Shown in pieces: positions 25,279 to 34,057 of a stretch of 64,000 nucleotides of DNA. Source of the stretch: an uncultured Paracoccaceae bacterium (GTDB taxonomy: Bacteria > Pseudomonadota > Alphaproteobacteria > Rhodobacterales > Rhodobacteraceae); contig CANNFR010000001.1 of NCBI GenBank assembly GCA_947503935.1, positions 372,001-436,000 of the forward strand, in the 5' to 3' direction. The notes below the pieces were generated by a model. That model made no database searches and was not told where the DNA came from. It saw only the letters and a program-made list of their open reading frames with translations. Each line of letters starts with the position of its first letter. Positions within the stretch are counted from its first letter, which is position 1. A program made the position numbers and the translations under genes.

Positions 25279-25932
25279 TCAGTCCGTCAGAACCAGCGCC
25301 CGGCCGGACACGTTGTAGCGCCCTTCTTCGTTGAAAGAATCACTCTGCTCGATGACGATCTGATCAACCAGGCAGGCCGACCCGTTTGCACGCGCGCTGT
25401 CGCAGGCTTGGAGGGCGGCGCGGTAGTAATTGGCCCTGAGCGCGCCGAAGTCTTCAGGCGATACGTTCGTGCGGACCTCGTCACTCAACTCCACGATCTG
25501 CGTTTCAGCCGAAAGATCGGCGCGGTCGGGCAGGTCGCCCATGTCATCGGCGGGCGCAAAGGCCAGGCGTATGGCGATTTGGAAGTGGTCATCTCTGGCC
25601 GGGCTGGCATCGCTTTCGGCGACCACGCAGGACGCGGCAAGAATGTCGAGCAGACGCTGGCATTCCTCTTGTGCATATACGGCCGCGCGCGCCTCGGCAT
25701 AAACAGGCCAGAGGGTACGCTCGGGCGGTTCTTCGCCGGCGTTTAGAAACGCTTCGAACGGAACGATGTCGGTATACCGGACGCTATGGGTGAGGCCTGC
25801 CAGGCGCGGGTCCGAGAGGCCATCTGCGACATCGGTCGTTTCGGAGTTGCGGCTGTTCAACGTGAACGCCGTGACCACCACAGCGATCGCAAGCAGCGCC
25901 ACAATCGCAAATCCAATGCGGATCAATCCCAT
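25279..25932 (-). CDS. Hypothetical membrane-anchored protein
   Basis: A 217-residue protein with one N-terminal membrane helix (GLIRIGFAIVALLAIAVVVT) and an extracytoplasmic domain containing four cysteines (EECQRLL, ASCVVAE, ACDSAR, SACLVD) that could form disulfides. The C-terminal half reads as alternating strands ending SGRALVLTD. No family recognised. It lies six bases after the stop of the next upstream gene (25939-27015), which has the same layout, so the two probably form a pair. Confidence 0.65.
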   Translation of the reverse strand: MGLIRIGFAIVALLAIAVVVTAFTLNSRNSETTDVADGLSDPRLAGLTHSVRYTDIVPFEAFLNAGEEPPERTLWPVYAEARAAVYAQEECQRLLDILAASCVVAESDASPARDDHFQIAIRLAFAPADDMGDLPDRADLSAETQIVELSDEVRTNVSPEDFGALRANYYRAALQACDSARANGSACLVDQIVIEQSDSFNEEGRYNVSGRALVLTD

Positions 25933-25938
25933 GGCCGG

Positions 25939-27015
25939 TTACTCCGATCTCTGCACAGGTTCAGGGCGCAGCCGGGCCATATCGCCGCCAGTTGCCTGGC
26001 GGATCGTCGCCTCCATCAGCTCGGCGATTTCGGTTTGCCGTGCCTCTGCGTCGCCGGTGATCACCTCTCCCTCGGTCGAAATGCGAAGGCTGGACATATC
26101 GAATTTCGTGGCCCGCAGCTTGCTGTTTTCGTCCGGCAATGGGCCGATCAGCACGTGCCCCATGCCATCAAACCCGATCAGACCGTCTTCAGGCGATAGC
26201 CCGAACTGCGCCTGAAACCATTCGGCATATCTTTCGTAGTCCCGCTCAAAATCAGCGGGGCTTTGGCCGCCATTACTGGCCCTCAATTGATCGAACTGCC
26301 AATTGTCGCTGGGTTTTTGGGCTGGCGTAACGGCGCAGCTATCAGGTTGCGAGGCGTCTACAGCAACGGTCGGGATCGGTGTTGTGAATGAATTCACACC
26401 GAAATCGCCATTCCCGATCAGCGCGATGTTCGAGATCTTCGCGTCTCGGGCCTTCTGGATGTTCCAGATGATGCCTGGACGTGTGCTCTGAAGGATCAGA
26501 TAGACCGGTTTCTCGGTCTCTGTGACGATCACATCGATAATCCTTGCCGTGTCGCCAGCTGCGTCCTGGCCCATGGGAACCGGTTCGGTCTGCGCTTTTT
26601 GCGCTTCGATCCATTGCTCCGACCACGTCGCGAGCGACCGGGGAGAGACGATTTGTACCCCCAAGGGCGTTCCGCCTTCGCTGACACGGATATTGGCGAC
26701 CAGATCGCCTGCCTCTGGTCTGGCGAACCTGCAACGGGCGTTCAAGGTTAGCCGAAACGTGCCGGCTGGCGCGCTTTCATCGGTTGTGGGCCGGAAAACC
26801 ATCAGCGCGTCGGTGACCAAAGCCACCCCACCATCGGCGCGCGCAAGGCCCGGCGGGGCCAGACGTGGGCCCATCGGGCCGGGCTGGATCAGGGTCTCGG
26901 GCTGCGAGGGGTCGTAGGTCAACTCCTCCGAGGGCCCCATCAGGCGATTCCAGCTGAGGATCAGGACCAGCCCGCATATCGCAAGAAATCCGCCGATACT
27001 CTTCAGAAATGGCAT
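25939..27015 (-). CDS. Hypothetical membrane-anchored protein, partner of downstream gene
   Basis: A 358-residue protein with an N-terminal anchor (GGFLAICGLVLILSW) and a long periplasmic region. Visible parts are a beta-rich central domain (TFRLTLNARCRF, KPVYLILQSTRPGIIW, ISNIALIGNGDFGVNSF) and a helical stretch PADFERDYERYAEWFQAQFG. No catalytic signature or known family. Adjacent to and co-oriented with another single-anchor unknown, suggesting an envelope complex; this is inference from layout alone. Confidence 0.65.
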   Translation of the reverse strand: MPFLKSIGGFLAICGLVLILSWNRLMGPSEELTYDPSQPETLIQPGPMGPRLAPPGLARADGGVALVTDALMVFRPTTDESAPAGTFRLTLNARCRFARPEAGDLVANIRVSEGGTPLGVQIVSPRSLATWSEQWIEAQKAQTEPVPMGQDAAGDTARIIDVIVTETEKPVYLILQSTRPGIIWNIQKARDAKISNIALIGNGDFGVNSFTTPIPTVAVDASQPDSCAVTPAQKPSDNWQFDQLRASNGGQSPADFERDYERYAEWFQAQFGLSPEDGLIGFDGMGHVLIGPLPDENSKLRATKFDMSSLRISTEGEVITGDAEARQTEIAELMEATIRQATGGDMARLRPEPVQRSE

Positions 27016-27118
27016 GTTTTCATCTTCTGCATGTTTGCTTCACTTGCATCATACCCGTGATTGTGGGGGCAGTCTGGCTGAATTTGGTAGAAGTTGGGCC
27101 TTTTGCGTGGAAACTCGC

Positions 27119-28150
27119 CTATCCCCGGATCGCCTCAAGCATGACGTGGACGTTTTCGGGGTCGGCATCCGGCGTGATGCCGTGGCCGAGGTTGAAGATG
27201 TGCGGTCCTTTCGAGAAGGCGTTCACGATGCGCTTGGTCTCATCGATCAAGTCCTGCCCGCCGGTCACCATGTGCCCCGGGGCGAGGTTGCCTTGTACAC
27301 AGCCATCCTTCTGCACATGTTCGGCCGCCCATTCGGCCGCGACTGAATTGTCGATGGCGACGCAATCGGCGCCGGTCGCCTTGGCGAAGCCAATGTAATT
27401 GTCGCCCGCCTCGCGCGGGAAGGCGATGATGGGCGTTGCCGGATGGCGGGCCTTCAGGGCCGAGATGATCTGGCGCGCGGGGTTCAGCGCGTACTTCTGG
27501 AAATCCTCGCCTTTCAGCGATCCGGCCCAGCTGTCGAAGATCTTCACCACCTCGGCCCCCGCCTCGATTTGCGCCGAGAGGTATTCGATCGTGGCCTCAG
27601 TCAGCCGCGTCATCAGCGCGTCGAAGAGCGGCCGATTTTCGGCCTTCAATGCATGGGCCGGGCCCTGATCCTTGGTGCCCTTGCCCGCGATCATGTAGGT
27701 GGCAACCGTCCAGGGGGCGCCGGCAAAACCGATCAGGGCCACATCATCAGGCAATTCACGCGACAGGATGCGCACCGTCTCGTAGACAGGCGCGAGGTGA
27801 TCGTGGATGTCGTCCTTGCCCTTGATCGGCGCGAAATCGGCGTCGCTTGTGATGGTCGACAGGCGCGGGCCTTCGCCGGTCACGAACCACAGATCCGCGC
27901 CCAGAGCCTGGGGGACCAGCAGAATATCGGCAAAGAGGATCGCCGCATCGAAGCCATAACGCCGCAGAGGCTGCAATGTCACCTCGGCGGCCAGCTCGGG
28001 CGTGTAGCAAAGCGACAAAAAATCGCCCGCCTGCGCCCGCGTGGCCTTGTACTCGGGCAGGTACCGGCCCGCCTGGCGCATCATCCAGACCGGAGGCACC
28101 GCCTGCACCTCGCCCCGCAGCGACCGTAACAGCTTCTTATCGCCTGACAT
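27119..28150 (-). CDS. hemE: Uroporphyrinogen decarboxylase
   Basis: A 343-residue cytoplasmic enzyme converting uroporphyrinogen III to coproporphyrinogen III, upstream of HemF/HemN in the pathway. Signature [16 protein letters not shown] is near the N-terminus, followed by [15 protein letters not shown] and [13 protein letters not shown]. The ATG at 28150 has GGAGGGG just upstream; the frame runs 18 codons further. It is divergent from hemC, so two heme enzymes share one control region of about 100 bases. Confidence 0.95.
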   Translation of the reverse strand: MSGDKKLLRSLRGEVQAVPPVWMMRQAGRYLPEYKATRAQAGDFLSLCYTPELAAEVTLQPLRRYGFDAAILFADILLVPQALGADLWFVTGEGPRLSTITSDADFAPIKGKDDIHDHLAPVYETVRILSRELPDDVALIGFAGAPWTVATYMIAGKGTKDQGPAHALKAENRPLFDALMTRLTEATIEYLSAQIEAGAEVVKIFDSWAGSLKGEDFQKYALNPARQIISALKARHPATPIIAFPREAGDNYIGFAKATGADCVAIDNSVAAEWAAEHVQKDGCVQGNLAPGHMVTGGQDLIDETKRIVNAFSKGPHIFNLGHGITPDADPENVHVMLEAIRG

Positions 28151-28253
28151 CCCGCCCCTCCGCCTGATTGCCCTGTTGGTCCCCCGGCAGCGCGCCCTTG
28201 TCAATACGATCGCCCATTGTCAGGCCCGATTGTCCCGCGCTATGGCTTGGCGC

Positions 28254-29198
28254 ATGGCATTGGATCTTCCCACCCCCGCGTCACCCTTGCGCATCGGCAC
28301 CCGTGGCTCGCCCCTGGCGCTGGCCCAGGCCTATGAGACCCGCGCGCGCCTGATGGCCGCTTTCGATCTGCCTGAGGAGGCGTTCGCGATTGTCGTGATC
28401 AAGACCACGGGCGACAAGGTGCTGGATAGGCCTTTGAAAGAGATCGGCGGCAAGGGCCTTTTCACGCGCGAGATCGAAGACGACATGCTGGCGGGCCGCA
28501 TCGACATTGCCGTGCATTCGATGAAGGACATGCCGACATTGCAGCCCGAGGGGCTGCTTCTGGATTGCTATCTCCCGCGCGAGGATGTGCGCGATGCGTT
28601 CGTCTCGCCCGGTATCGCTAGCCTGACGGACCTGCCTGATGGGGCTGTCGTCGGCTCCTCCTCGCTCAGGCGGCGGGCGCAACTGGCGCATCGCCGCCCC
28701 GATCTGCAATTGGTCGAGTTTCGCGGTAACGTACAGACACGCATGAAGAAATTGGAGGACGGCGTGGCGGTTGCCACATTCCTCGCCATGGCGGGGCTGA
28801 ACCGTCTGGGGATGGCCGATATCGCTCGCGGGCCCATCGAGACCGACCAGATGCTGCCCGCCGTCGCGCAAGGCGCCATCGGGATTGAGCGGCGTGCCGA
28901 CGATGCCCGCGCGGCCGAGATGCTGGAGGCGATCCATGATACGCCAACCGGCCAGCGGCTGGCCTGTGAACGCGCGTTTCTGGCGGCCCTCGACGGGTCT
29001 TGCCAGACCCCGATCGCCGGGCTGGCCGAGTTGGACGGCGGCACGCTGCGCCTGCGCGGCGAAATCCTGCGGCCGGACGGGTCCGAGGTGCTGGCCGATG
29101 TGGAAGAGGCCCCCATTAAGGATGGCGCGAAGATGGGTAGCGAGGTCGCCCACCGCCTGCGCGCCCGCGCGCCCGAGGGCTTTTTCAGCTGGCTGTAG
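28254..29198 (+). CDS. hemC: Hydroxymethylbilane synthase (porphobilinogen deaminase)
   Basis: A 314-residue enzyme polymerising four porphobilinogens. LRIGTRGSPLALAQA marks the N-terminal domain, VHSMKDMPT and GSSSLRRRAQL are substrate-binding segments, and C250 in DGSCQTPIAG carries the dipyrromethane cofactor. I chose ATG 28254 (MALDLP) for family fit; ATG 28242 is also in frame and neither has a strong ribosome-binding site. Divergent from hemE. Confidence 0.93.
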   Translation: MALDLPTPASPLRIGTRGSPLALAQAYETRARLMAAFDLPEEAFAIVVIKTTGDKVLDRPLKEIGGKGLFTREIEDDMLAGRIDIAVHSMKDMPTLQPEGLLLDCYLPREDVRDAFVSPGIASLTDLPDGAVVGSSSLRRRAQLAHRRPDLQLVEFRGNVQTRMKKLEDGVAVATFLAMAGLNRLGMADIARGPIETDQMLPAVAQGAIGIERRADDARAAEMLEAIHDTPTGQRLACERAFLAALDGSCQTPIAGLAELDGGTLRLRGEILRPDGSEVLADVEEAPIKDGAKMGSEVAHRLRARAPEGFFSWL

Positions 29199-29287
29199 CC
29201 GCCTCGGTTGCGGTTTGGGAGATTTTTTCCAGACAGTCCCGCCGTTTGACATATCCGAAAGTCCGTTGCAGCCCGCGCGACGATCCT

Positions 29288-29303
29288 TAGTGAAACCTCA
29301 CTA
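29288..29303. promoter_or_regulatory. Inverted repeat upstream of LysR gene, possible operator
   Basis: TAGTGA and TCACTA flank AACC, about 80 bases before the LysR start and downstream of a TTGACA-like hexamer at 29247. LysR regulators often autoregulate from such dyads, but the T-N11-A spacing is not exact. The rest of the gap 29199-29380 shows nothing else. Confidence 0.3.
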
Positions 29304-29380
29304 TTGTCGGGCGCTTTCCGCATTCCTGCCCGAATTCGCCGCCACGAATAGTCCAATCGCTACCCTTGGGGTATGAAAGA

Positions 29381-30286
29381 ATGGACCGTTTGACGGAAAT
29401 GGAAGCCTTCGCCACCGTGGTGGATCAAGGGGGTTTCACCGATGCGGCGAAGAAACTGGGGATTTCGAAATCCGCGGTGTCCAAGCACGTGTCCGCCCTG
29501 GAAGCCCGCCTTGGTGCGCGGCTTTTGAACCGCACGACCCGTCGTGTCAGCCCGACCGAGATCGGTCTGGCCTATTACGACCGCGCGCGCCGTGTTCTGA
29601 ACGACGCGGGCGAGGCGGACGCCCTGGTCACCTCGATGCAATCGGCGCCGTCGGGGCTATTGCGGATTTCGGTGGCCACCGATTTCGGGGTCAACCTTCT
29701 GTCCCCCATTCTCGGCGATTTCCTCAGTGAATATCCCGAGATCACCGTGAACATGGTGTTGAACAACCGCTATGTTGAGCTGATTTCGGAAGGGTTCGAC
29801 ATGGCGATCCGGCTGGGCGAGCTGGAGGATTCCAGCCTCCGCGCCCGCAAGCTGACCGATACGACCAAGCGCATGGTCGCCTCGCCGTCCTATTTTCAGC
29901 GCTATGGCCGCCCGCAGCGGATCGACGATCTGAATGAGCACAAGTTGCTGCATTACGCCAACTCGGCCAGTTCCGCCGTCTGGAAGTTGACCGCGCCGTC
30001 GGGCGAAAAGCGTCAGGTCCGCACCGCTGGCTGGCTGACGGTGAATGACGGGCAATCCCTTCTGAATGCGGCAATCTCGGGCCTTGGTATCGCGTACCTG
30101 CCCAGCTTTCTCTACGCGGACGCGCTGCGGCAGGGTCTGGTGGAAGAGGCTATGCCGGACCTTCCGGTGGAGGTTTTGGGGATCTACTGCGTCTATCCGC
30201 CGGGCCGTTTCACCCAGCCCAAGGTGCGCGCCTTCATCGATTTTCTGGTGAACCGCTTCGCCAGCAAGGGGCCGGACGCCTGGTAG
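29381..30286 (+). CDS. LysR-family transcriptional regulator
   Basis: A 301-residue regulator with an N-terminal winged helix-turn-helix (TEMEAFATVVDQGGFTDAAK, then GISKSAVSKHVSALEARLG) and a C-terminal co-inducer-binding domain (LLRISVATDFGVNLLSPIL and GLGIAYLPSFL). The TTRRVSPTEIG wing resembles the CrgA/AaeR-like subgroup. An in-frame TTG at 29366 would add five residues; ATG 29381 with GAAAGA upstream is preferred. No divergent target gene is adjacent, so the regulon is unknown. Confidence 0.88.
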   Translation: MDRLTEMEAFATVVDQGGFTDAAKKLGISKSAVSKHVSALEARLGARLLNRTTRRVSPTEIGLAYYDRARRVLNDAGEADALVTSMQSAPSGLLRISVATDFGVNLLSPILGDFLSEYPEITVNMVLNNRYVELISEGFDMAIRLGELEDSSLRARKLTDTTKRMVASPSYFQRYGRPQRIDDLNEHKLLHYANSASSAVWKLTAPSGEKRQVRTAGWLTVNDGQSLLNAAISGLGIAYLPSFLYADALRQGLVEEAMPDLPVEVLGIYCVYPPGRFTQPKVRAFIDFLVNRFASKGPDAW

Positions 30287-30291
30287 GCGGG

Positions 30292-31218
30292 TTACTCCGT
30301 CGAAATCAGCACGACCTCAACCCGGCGATTCGCCAGGCGGCCATCCTCGGTCAGGTTCGACGAAAGCGGCATCAGATAGCCCACGCCATCGGCCTCAAGC
30401 TGCGCGGGCGGAATGCCGTAGGCCTCGGTCAGGCGCTGCCGCACCGACCGTGCCCGTGCCCGCGACAGCACGATATTGGCGTCAAGTCCGCCTTCGGCAT
30501 CGGTATGACCCACAAGTGTGACCTGCCGATCGGGGTTCGCCAACAGATAATCGGCCAGTGCGCCCAGTGACGGAAAAGGCCCCTCGGATAGCTGTGCCGA
30601 GCCTGTGTCAAAGCTGAGGTCCCCCAGCACGGCCCGGCCCTTGGTTTCCAGCTGGTCGGCGAAGGCCAATGGGGCAAGGGGCGTGGTCTCGGGCGTCTTG
30701 GTGGCCAGGTTTTCGGTGGTAAGCGGTTCGGCCGAAGCTGGGCCGACGCTGACCACCTGGATGTAGCCGGTATTGCTGGTCCGGCTGATCAGAAGGGTCA
30801 TGAATTCCGGTGTCTCCTCGCCCGTCCTGCGGAGGGAAAGAAATCGAAAATCGCCCAGATCCACATGCATCTCAGGCTCGGGCAGGACATCGGTTTCGAA
30901 CCGAAAGTCGAAGCCGCCGCACCCTTCCGTTTCGCATTGCAACAGCACCTCGAACCCCTGTTGCGAAAGCTGCTCACGCAGAGGCGCCAACAATTGCAGC
31001 GTGGTGGCCGTACTAGGCACGTGCCAAGCCTGCCGCGTGATCTGCCCCTCGGCCTCCGTCACCGGCAGGGCGCCGTCCGCCCAGGGGTCAACCGGTACGG
31101 CATAGCTGCCCAGCGGGTCGATCCGCTCAGTCGCGCGGGTGGCGCCTGCGGGCATATCCAGCGTCGCCGCCATGGTGGGCGCGCCGAAAAGGGCCAGCAC
31201 AAGCGCCGGGCGGATCAC
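30292..31218 (-). CDS. OmpA-family outer-membrane/peptidoglycan-associated protein
   Basis: About 308 residues from GTG 31218, which overlaps the upstream stop as GTGA. A short leader (VIRPALVLALFGAPTMAA) looks like a signal peptide. The middle domain is unassigned; the C-terminal OmpA domain has LSFDTGSAQLSE, VTLVGHTDAEGG and LSRARARSVRQRL, which bind diaminopimelate in peptidoglycan. It ends a four-gene overlapping string with a peroxidase-like protein, a GNAT enzyme and a CinA-like protein. Confidence 0.85.
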   Translation of the reverse strand: MIRPALVLALFGAPTMAATLDMPAGATRATERIDPLGSYAVPVDPWADGALPVTEAEGQITRQAWHVPSTATTLQLLAPLREQLSQQGFEVLLQCETEGCGGFDFRFETDVLPEPEMHVDLGDFRFLSLRRTGEETPEFMTLLISRTSNTGYIQVVSVGPASAEPLTTENLATKTPETTPLAPLAFADQLETKGRAVLGDLSFDTGSAQLSEGPFPSLGALADYLLANPDRQVTLVGHTDAEGGLDANIVLSRARARSVRQRLTEAYGIPPAQLEADGVGYLMPLSSNLTEDGRLANRRVEVVLISTE

Positions 31219-31781
31219 CGGCTCAGCCCGTGATAGTCCGGGTTCGGGCGCATGTCGGTGGCCGAGGCCACGCGGTTGGTCATGTTGAAAAACCCTGCGA
31301 CCGAGGCGATGTCCCAGATGTCGCGATCGGAGAACCCCGCGTCCCGCAGGGCCTCCCGGTCGGCCTCGGTCACCCGCGATGAGGCTTCGGTCAGCTTTTC
31401 GGCAAACGCCAGCATCGCGCGTTGCTGCGGCGTGATATCGGCAACCCGCCAGTTCATCACCAGCGCCTCGCCCAATTCCGGCCTGCCTGACATCGCGCGC
31501 ACCGCCTGACCATGGGCCACAAGGCAGTAAAAGCACCGGTTCACGGCCGAGACCACGACGGCAATCATCTCACGATCAAGCTTGGGCAGGTTCGACGGCC
31601 CCAGCATCAGGTCGTTATACATCGCGGTGAAGGCGTTCAGCTTGTCGATATCGAAGGCGTAGGCGCGCAGCACATTCGGCACCAGGCCCAGCTTTTCGGC
31701 GCAGAGGTCGAAATAGGCCTGCGTATCCTCGGGCAGGGGATCGACCATGGGCAGGTCGAGGGCGGTGGGCATATCGGTCAT
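31215..31781 (-). CDS. Peroxidase-related enzyme of the AhpD/carboxymuconolactone decarboxylase superfamily
   Basis: A 188-residue protein. The AhpD-like redox motif is C83-F-Y-C86 with H90 (NRCFYCLVAHG). LGLVPNVLRAYAFD and ASVAGFFNMTNRVA are typical of the peroxidase-related subfamily. The likely reaction is disulfide-based peroxide reduction, though natural partners are unknown. ATG 31781 has GGAAGGG upstream and overlaps the GNAT gene stop. Confidence 0.88.
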   Translation of the reverse strand: MTDMPTALDLPMVDPLPEDTQAYFDLCAEKLGLVPNVLRAYAFDIDKLNAFTAMYNDLMLGPSNLPKLDREMIAVVVSAVNRCFYCLVAHGQAVRAMSGRPELGEALVMNWRVADITPQQRAMLAFAEKLTEASSRVTEADREALRDAGFSDRDIWDIASVAGFFNMTNRVASATDMRPNPDYHGLSR

Positions 31782-32506
31782 TCTGACCCTTCCGAGGCTG
31801 GCTTCATGCGATAGTGATATTGTCCCACAACCGCCATCCCGAGGGAAGCGTAGAGCGCACGGGCGGCGGCGTTTCGCGTGGTGACGGCCAGGGCCAGCGT
31901 GGTGGCCCCTTCCGCTTCGGCCCAGCAAGCGGCGGCCTGCATCATGTGGCGCGCGGCCCCCTTGCGGCGGAGCGCCGGCGCCACCTCGACCGCGTGGATC
32001 ATCGCGGTCTGCCCATGGATCGCCACGAAGGCGGCGCCTGCCGGGGTGTCGTCGGCGCGGGCCAGAATCGCCGTTTTCGGGCCCGCGGCCCTGTCCATCA
32101 CCGCCAGCCGGGCCGCGCCGATACCGCCCTCAGCCCAGATCTCATCGGCGGCGGCCAGCCGTGGCCAATGCGGGAAAGCGGCAAGATGCGGCGGCGGTTC
32201 GGCAAGGCGCGCCACCGGCGCGGCATAGAGGACAACCGGATCGACGATTGCATAGCCCGCCACCTCCAGCATCTGATCCAGGGCCTCTTCGCCCGCACGG
32301 ATCATCACCAAGGACGGTTGGTCCAAAGCCGCCATTTCGGCCTCAAGCGTTGCGATATCCGCCTCGGTCACAGGGGCCTCTGCCGTCGCGGCCGAGGCGC
32401 GCTTGCCGCCACCGGCCCCGTCGCGGATCGTCCAGGGGCCTGCCCGAAAGCACCGCGTAGGCGGCCATGTCGCCTCAACAGCCGGATAAAGCGTGGCCTG
32501 GTTCAT
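31778..32506 (-). CDS. GNAT-family N-acetyltransferase
   Basis: A 242-residue acetyltransferase. The C-terminal GNAT core is clear: HAVEVAPALRRKGAARHMM is the acetyl-CoA pyrophosphate loop (R-x-x-G-x-A/G) and NAAARALYASLGMAVVGQYH the last helix and strand. The N-terminal half is more divergent. It overlaps the CinA-like gene upstream and the AhpD-like gene downstream by four bases each. Substrate unknown. Confidence 0.85.
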   Translation of the reverse strand: MNQATLYPAVEATWPPTRCFRAGPWTIRDGAGGGKRASAATAEAPVTEADIATLEAEMAALDQPSLVMIRAGEEALDQMLEVAGYAIVDPVVLYAAPVARLAEPPPHLAAFPHWPRLAAADEIWAEGGIGAARLAVMDRAAGPKTAILARADDTPAGAAFVAIHGQTAMIHAVEVAPALRRKGAARHMMQAAACWAEAEGATTLALAVTTRNAAARALYASLGMAVVGQYHYRMKPASEGSE

Positions 32507-33231
32507 GCGCTGACGGGAAAAAGCGCGGCCAGCCGTTGCATCGCCGCATCCAGTCGCGCGGCGTCGCTGCCCCGGATCACCAGATTGGCCCCATGAACCC
32601 CGTCGCGGAGGAAGGGGTACGAGCCGACCGAAAGGTCTGCGAATTCCTCGGCCAGAGTGGCCAGGGGCCCCGCAATGTCGCCCTCGCCCCGGTTCACCCG
32701 CAGCGTCTGCGACAACAGCGGCGCGCCGCCGGTCAGCGTCGGCAGGACCGAGGCCACCATGGCCTGGAACACCGACGGCACGCCAGCCATCACATGGACA
32801 TTACCCAAGGTGAACCCCGGCGCCGCCGAGATCGGATTGTCGATCAGCGTGGCGCCACTGGGAATGCGCGCCATGCGCTGGCGGGCGTCGTTGAACTCCA
32901 ACCCCGACCGCTCGTAATGCGCGGCCAGGATCGCGCGCGCATCGTCGCGGATGCCGATCCTGGCGCCAAAGGCTTTCGCGATGGCATCGGCGGTGATGTC
33001 GTCATGGGTGGGCCCGATCCCGCCCGAGGTGAAGACGTGGGTATAGGCCGCGCGCAGAGCATCCACCGCCGCCACGATTGCGTCCGCCTCGTCCGAGACC
33101 ACGCGCGCTTCCTTCAGGTCGATGCCGTGATGCGTCAGCTCGCCCGCCAGAAAATGCGTGTTCGTGTCGCGCGTCCGGCCCGAAAGGATCTCATCACCGA
33201 TGACCAGCATCGCGGCTGTTGGATTTGGCAT
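32503..33231 (-). CDS. CinA-like MoaB/MogA-fold protein (molybdopterin-binding domain only)
   Basis: A 242-residue protein with the competence/damage-inducible CinA N-terminal domain: AMLVIGDEILSGRTRDTNTH and FTSGGIGPTHDDITADAIA are the family signatures. The C-terminal nicotinamide-nucleotide amidase domain of full-length CinA is absent, and the closest named class would be ADP-ribose or FAD pyrophosphatase-like COG1058 proteins. ATG 33231 follows GGAGG. It is divergent from sfsA by about 50 bases. Confidence 0.87.
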   Translation of the reverse strand: MPNPTAAMLVIGDEILSGRTRDTNTHFLAGELTHHGIDLKEARVVSDEADAIVAAVDALRAAYTHVFTSGGIGPTHDDITADAIAKAFGARIGIRDDARAILAAHYERSGLEFNDARQRMARIPSGATLIDNPISAAPGFTLGNVHVMAGVPSVFQAMVASVLPTLTGGAPLLSQTLRVNRGEGDIAGPLATLAEEFADLSVGSYPFLRDGVHGANLVIRGSDAARLDAAMQRLAALFPVSA

Positions 33232-33280
33232 CTTTGGGGCCTCCTTGAACACCCCTGCCTTGCGGTATAGGCCGGGCCCC

Positions 33281-34012
33281 ATGCGCTTTCCAACCCCCTT
33301 GATCCCCGCCCGCCTGATCCGCCGCTACAAACGCTTTCTGGCCGATGTGGTGCTGGAGGATGGAACCGAGGGCATCGCCCATTGCCCGAACCCCGGCAGC
33401 ATGATGGGGCTGGCCGAGCCTGGCATGCGCCTCTGGCTTGAGCCGAATGACGACCCCAAGAAAAAGCTGCGCTATTCATGGAAACTGGTCGAACTGCCGG
33501 ACGACCATCTGGCCGGCATTGACACTGCCGTGCCGAACCGCGTGGTGAAAGAGGCGCTGCTGGCGGGTCGCGCACCAGCCTTGGCCGCCTACAAAACCGT
33601 GCGCCCCGAAGTGCCCTATGGCAAGGCCAGCCGCATCGATTTCCTGCTGACCGAACCAGGGCTGCCCGATGCCTATGTCGAGGTGAAGAACGTGCATCTG
33701 CGCCGCGATGGCGACTGGGCCGAATTCCCCGATTGCGTCACCACCCGCGGAGCCAAGCATCTGGGCGAGCTGTCGGATATGGTCGCCGCAGGCCACCGCG
33801 CGGTGATGCTCTATCTGGTGCAGCGCACCGATTGCGCGCGCTTTCGGCTGGCCGGTGATCTCGACCCCGGCTATGCGCGCGCCTTCGATACGGCCCGCGC
33901 CGCGGGGGTTGAGATGCAATGCTTCGGAACCCGCATTGATCGCCAGGGCGTGACGTTTGGCCCGGCCCTGCCGATCGACGCGGCACCTCAGGCCTCTGGC
34001 CATTCGGCCTAA
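33281..34012 (+). CDS. sfsA: Sugar fermentation stimulation protein homologue
   Basis: A 243-residue SfsA-family protein. Family segments are RRYKRFLADVVLEDG, HCPNPGSMMGL, YGKASRIDFLL and YVEVKNVHLRR, which together resemble a nuclease-like PD-(D/E)xK core; SfsA was described in E. coli as a DNA-binding factor affecting maltose metabolism. Its biochemical role here is uncertain. ATG 33281 is used; the frame extends upstream but into the divergent gene. Confidence 0.93.
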   Translation: MRFPTPLIPARLIRRYKRFLADVVLEDGTEGIAHCPNPGSMMGLAEPGMRLWLEPNDDPKKKLRYSWKLVELPDDHLAGIDTAVPNRVVKEALLAGRAPALAAYKTVRPEVPYGKASRIDFLLTEPGLPDAYVEVKNVHLRRDGDWAEFPDCVTTRGAKHLGELSDMVAAGHRAVMLYLVQRTDCARFRLAGDLDPGYARAFDTARAAGVEMQCFGTRIDRQGVTFGPALPIDAAPQASGHSA

Positions 34013-34057
34013 GCGCGACTATTTAGGATAGAACCCCATCAGAAACGGAGTGGGCCA

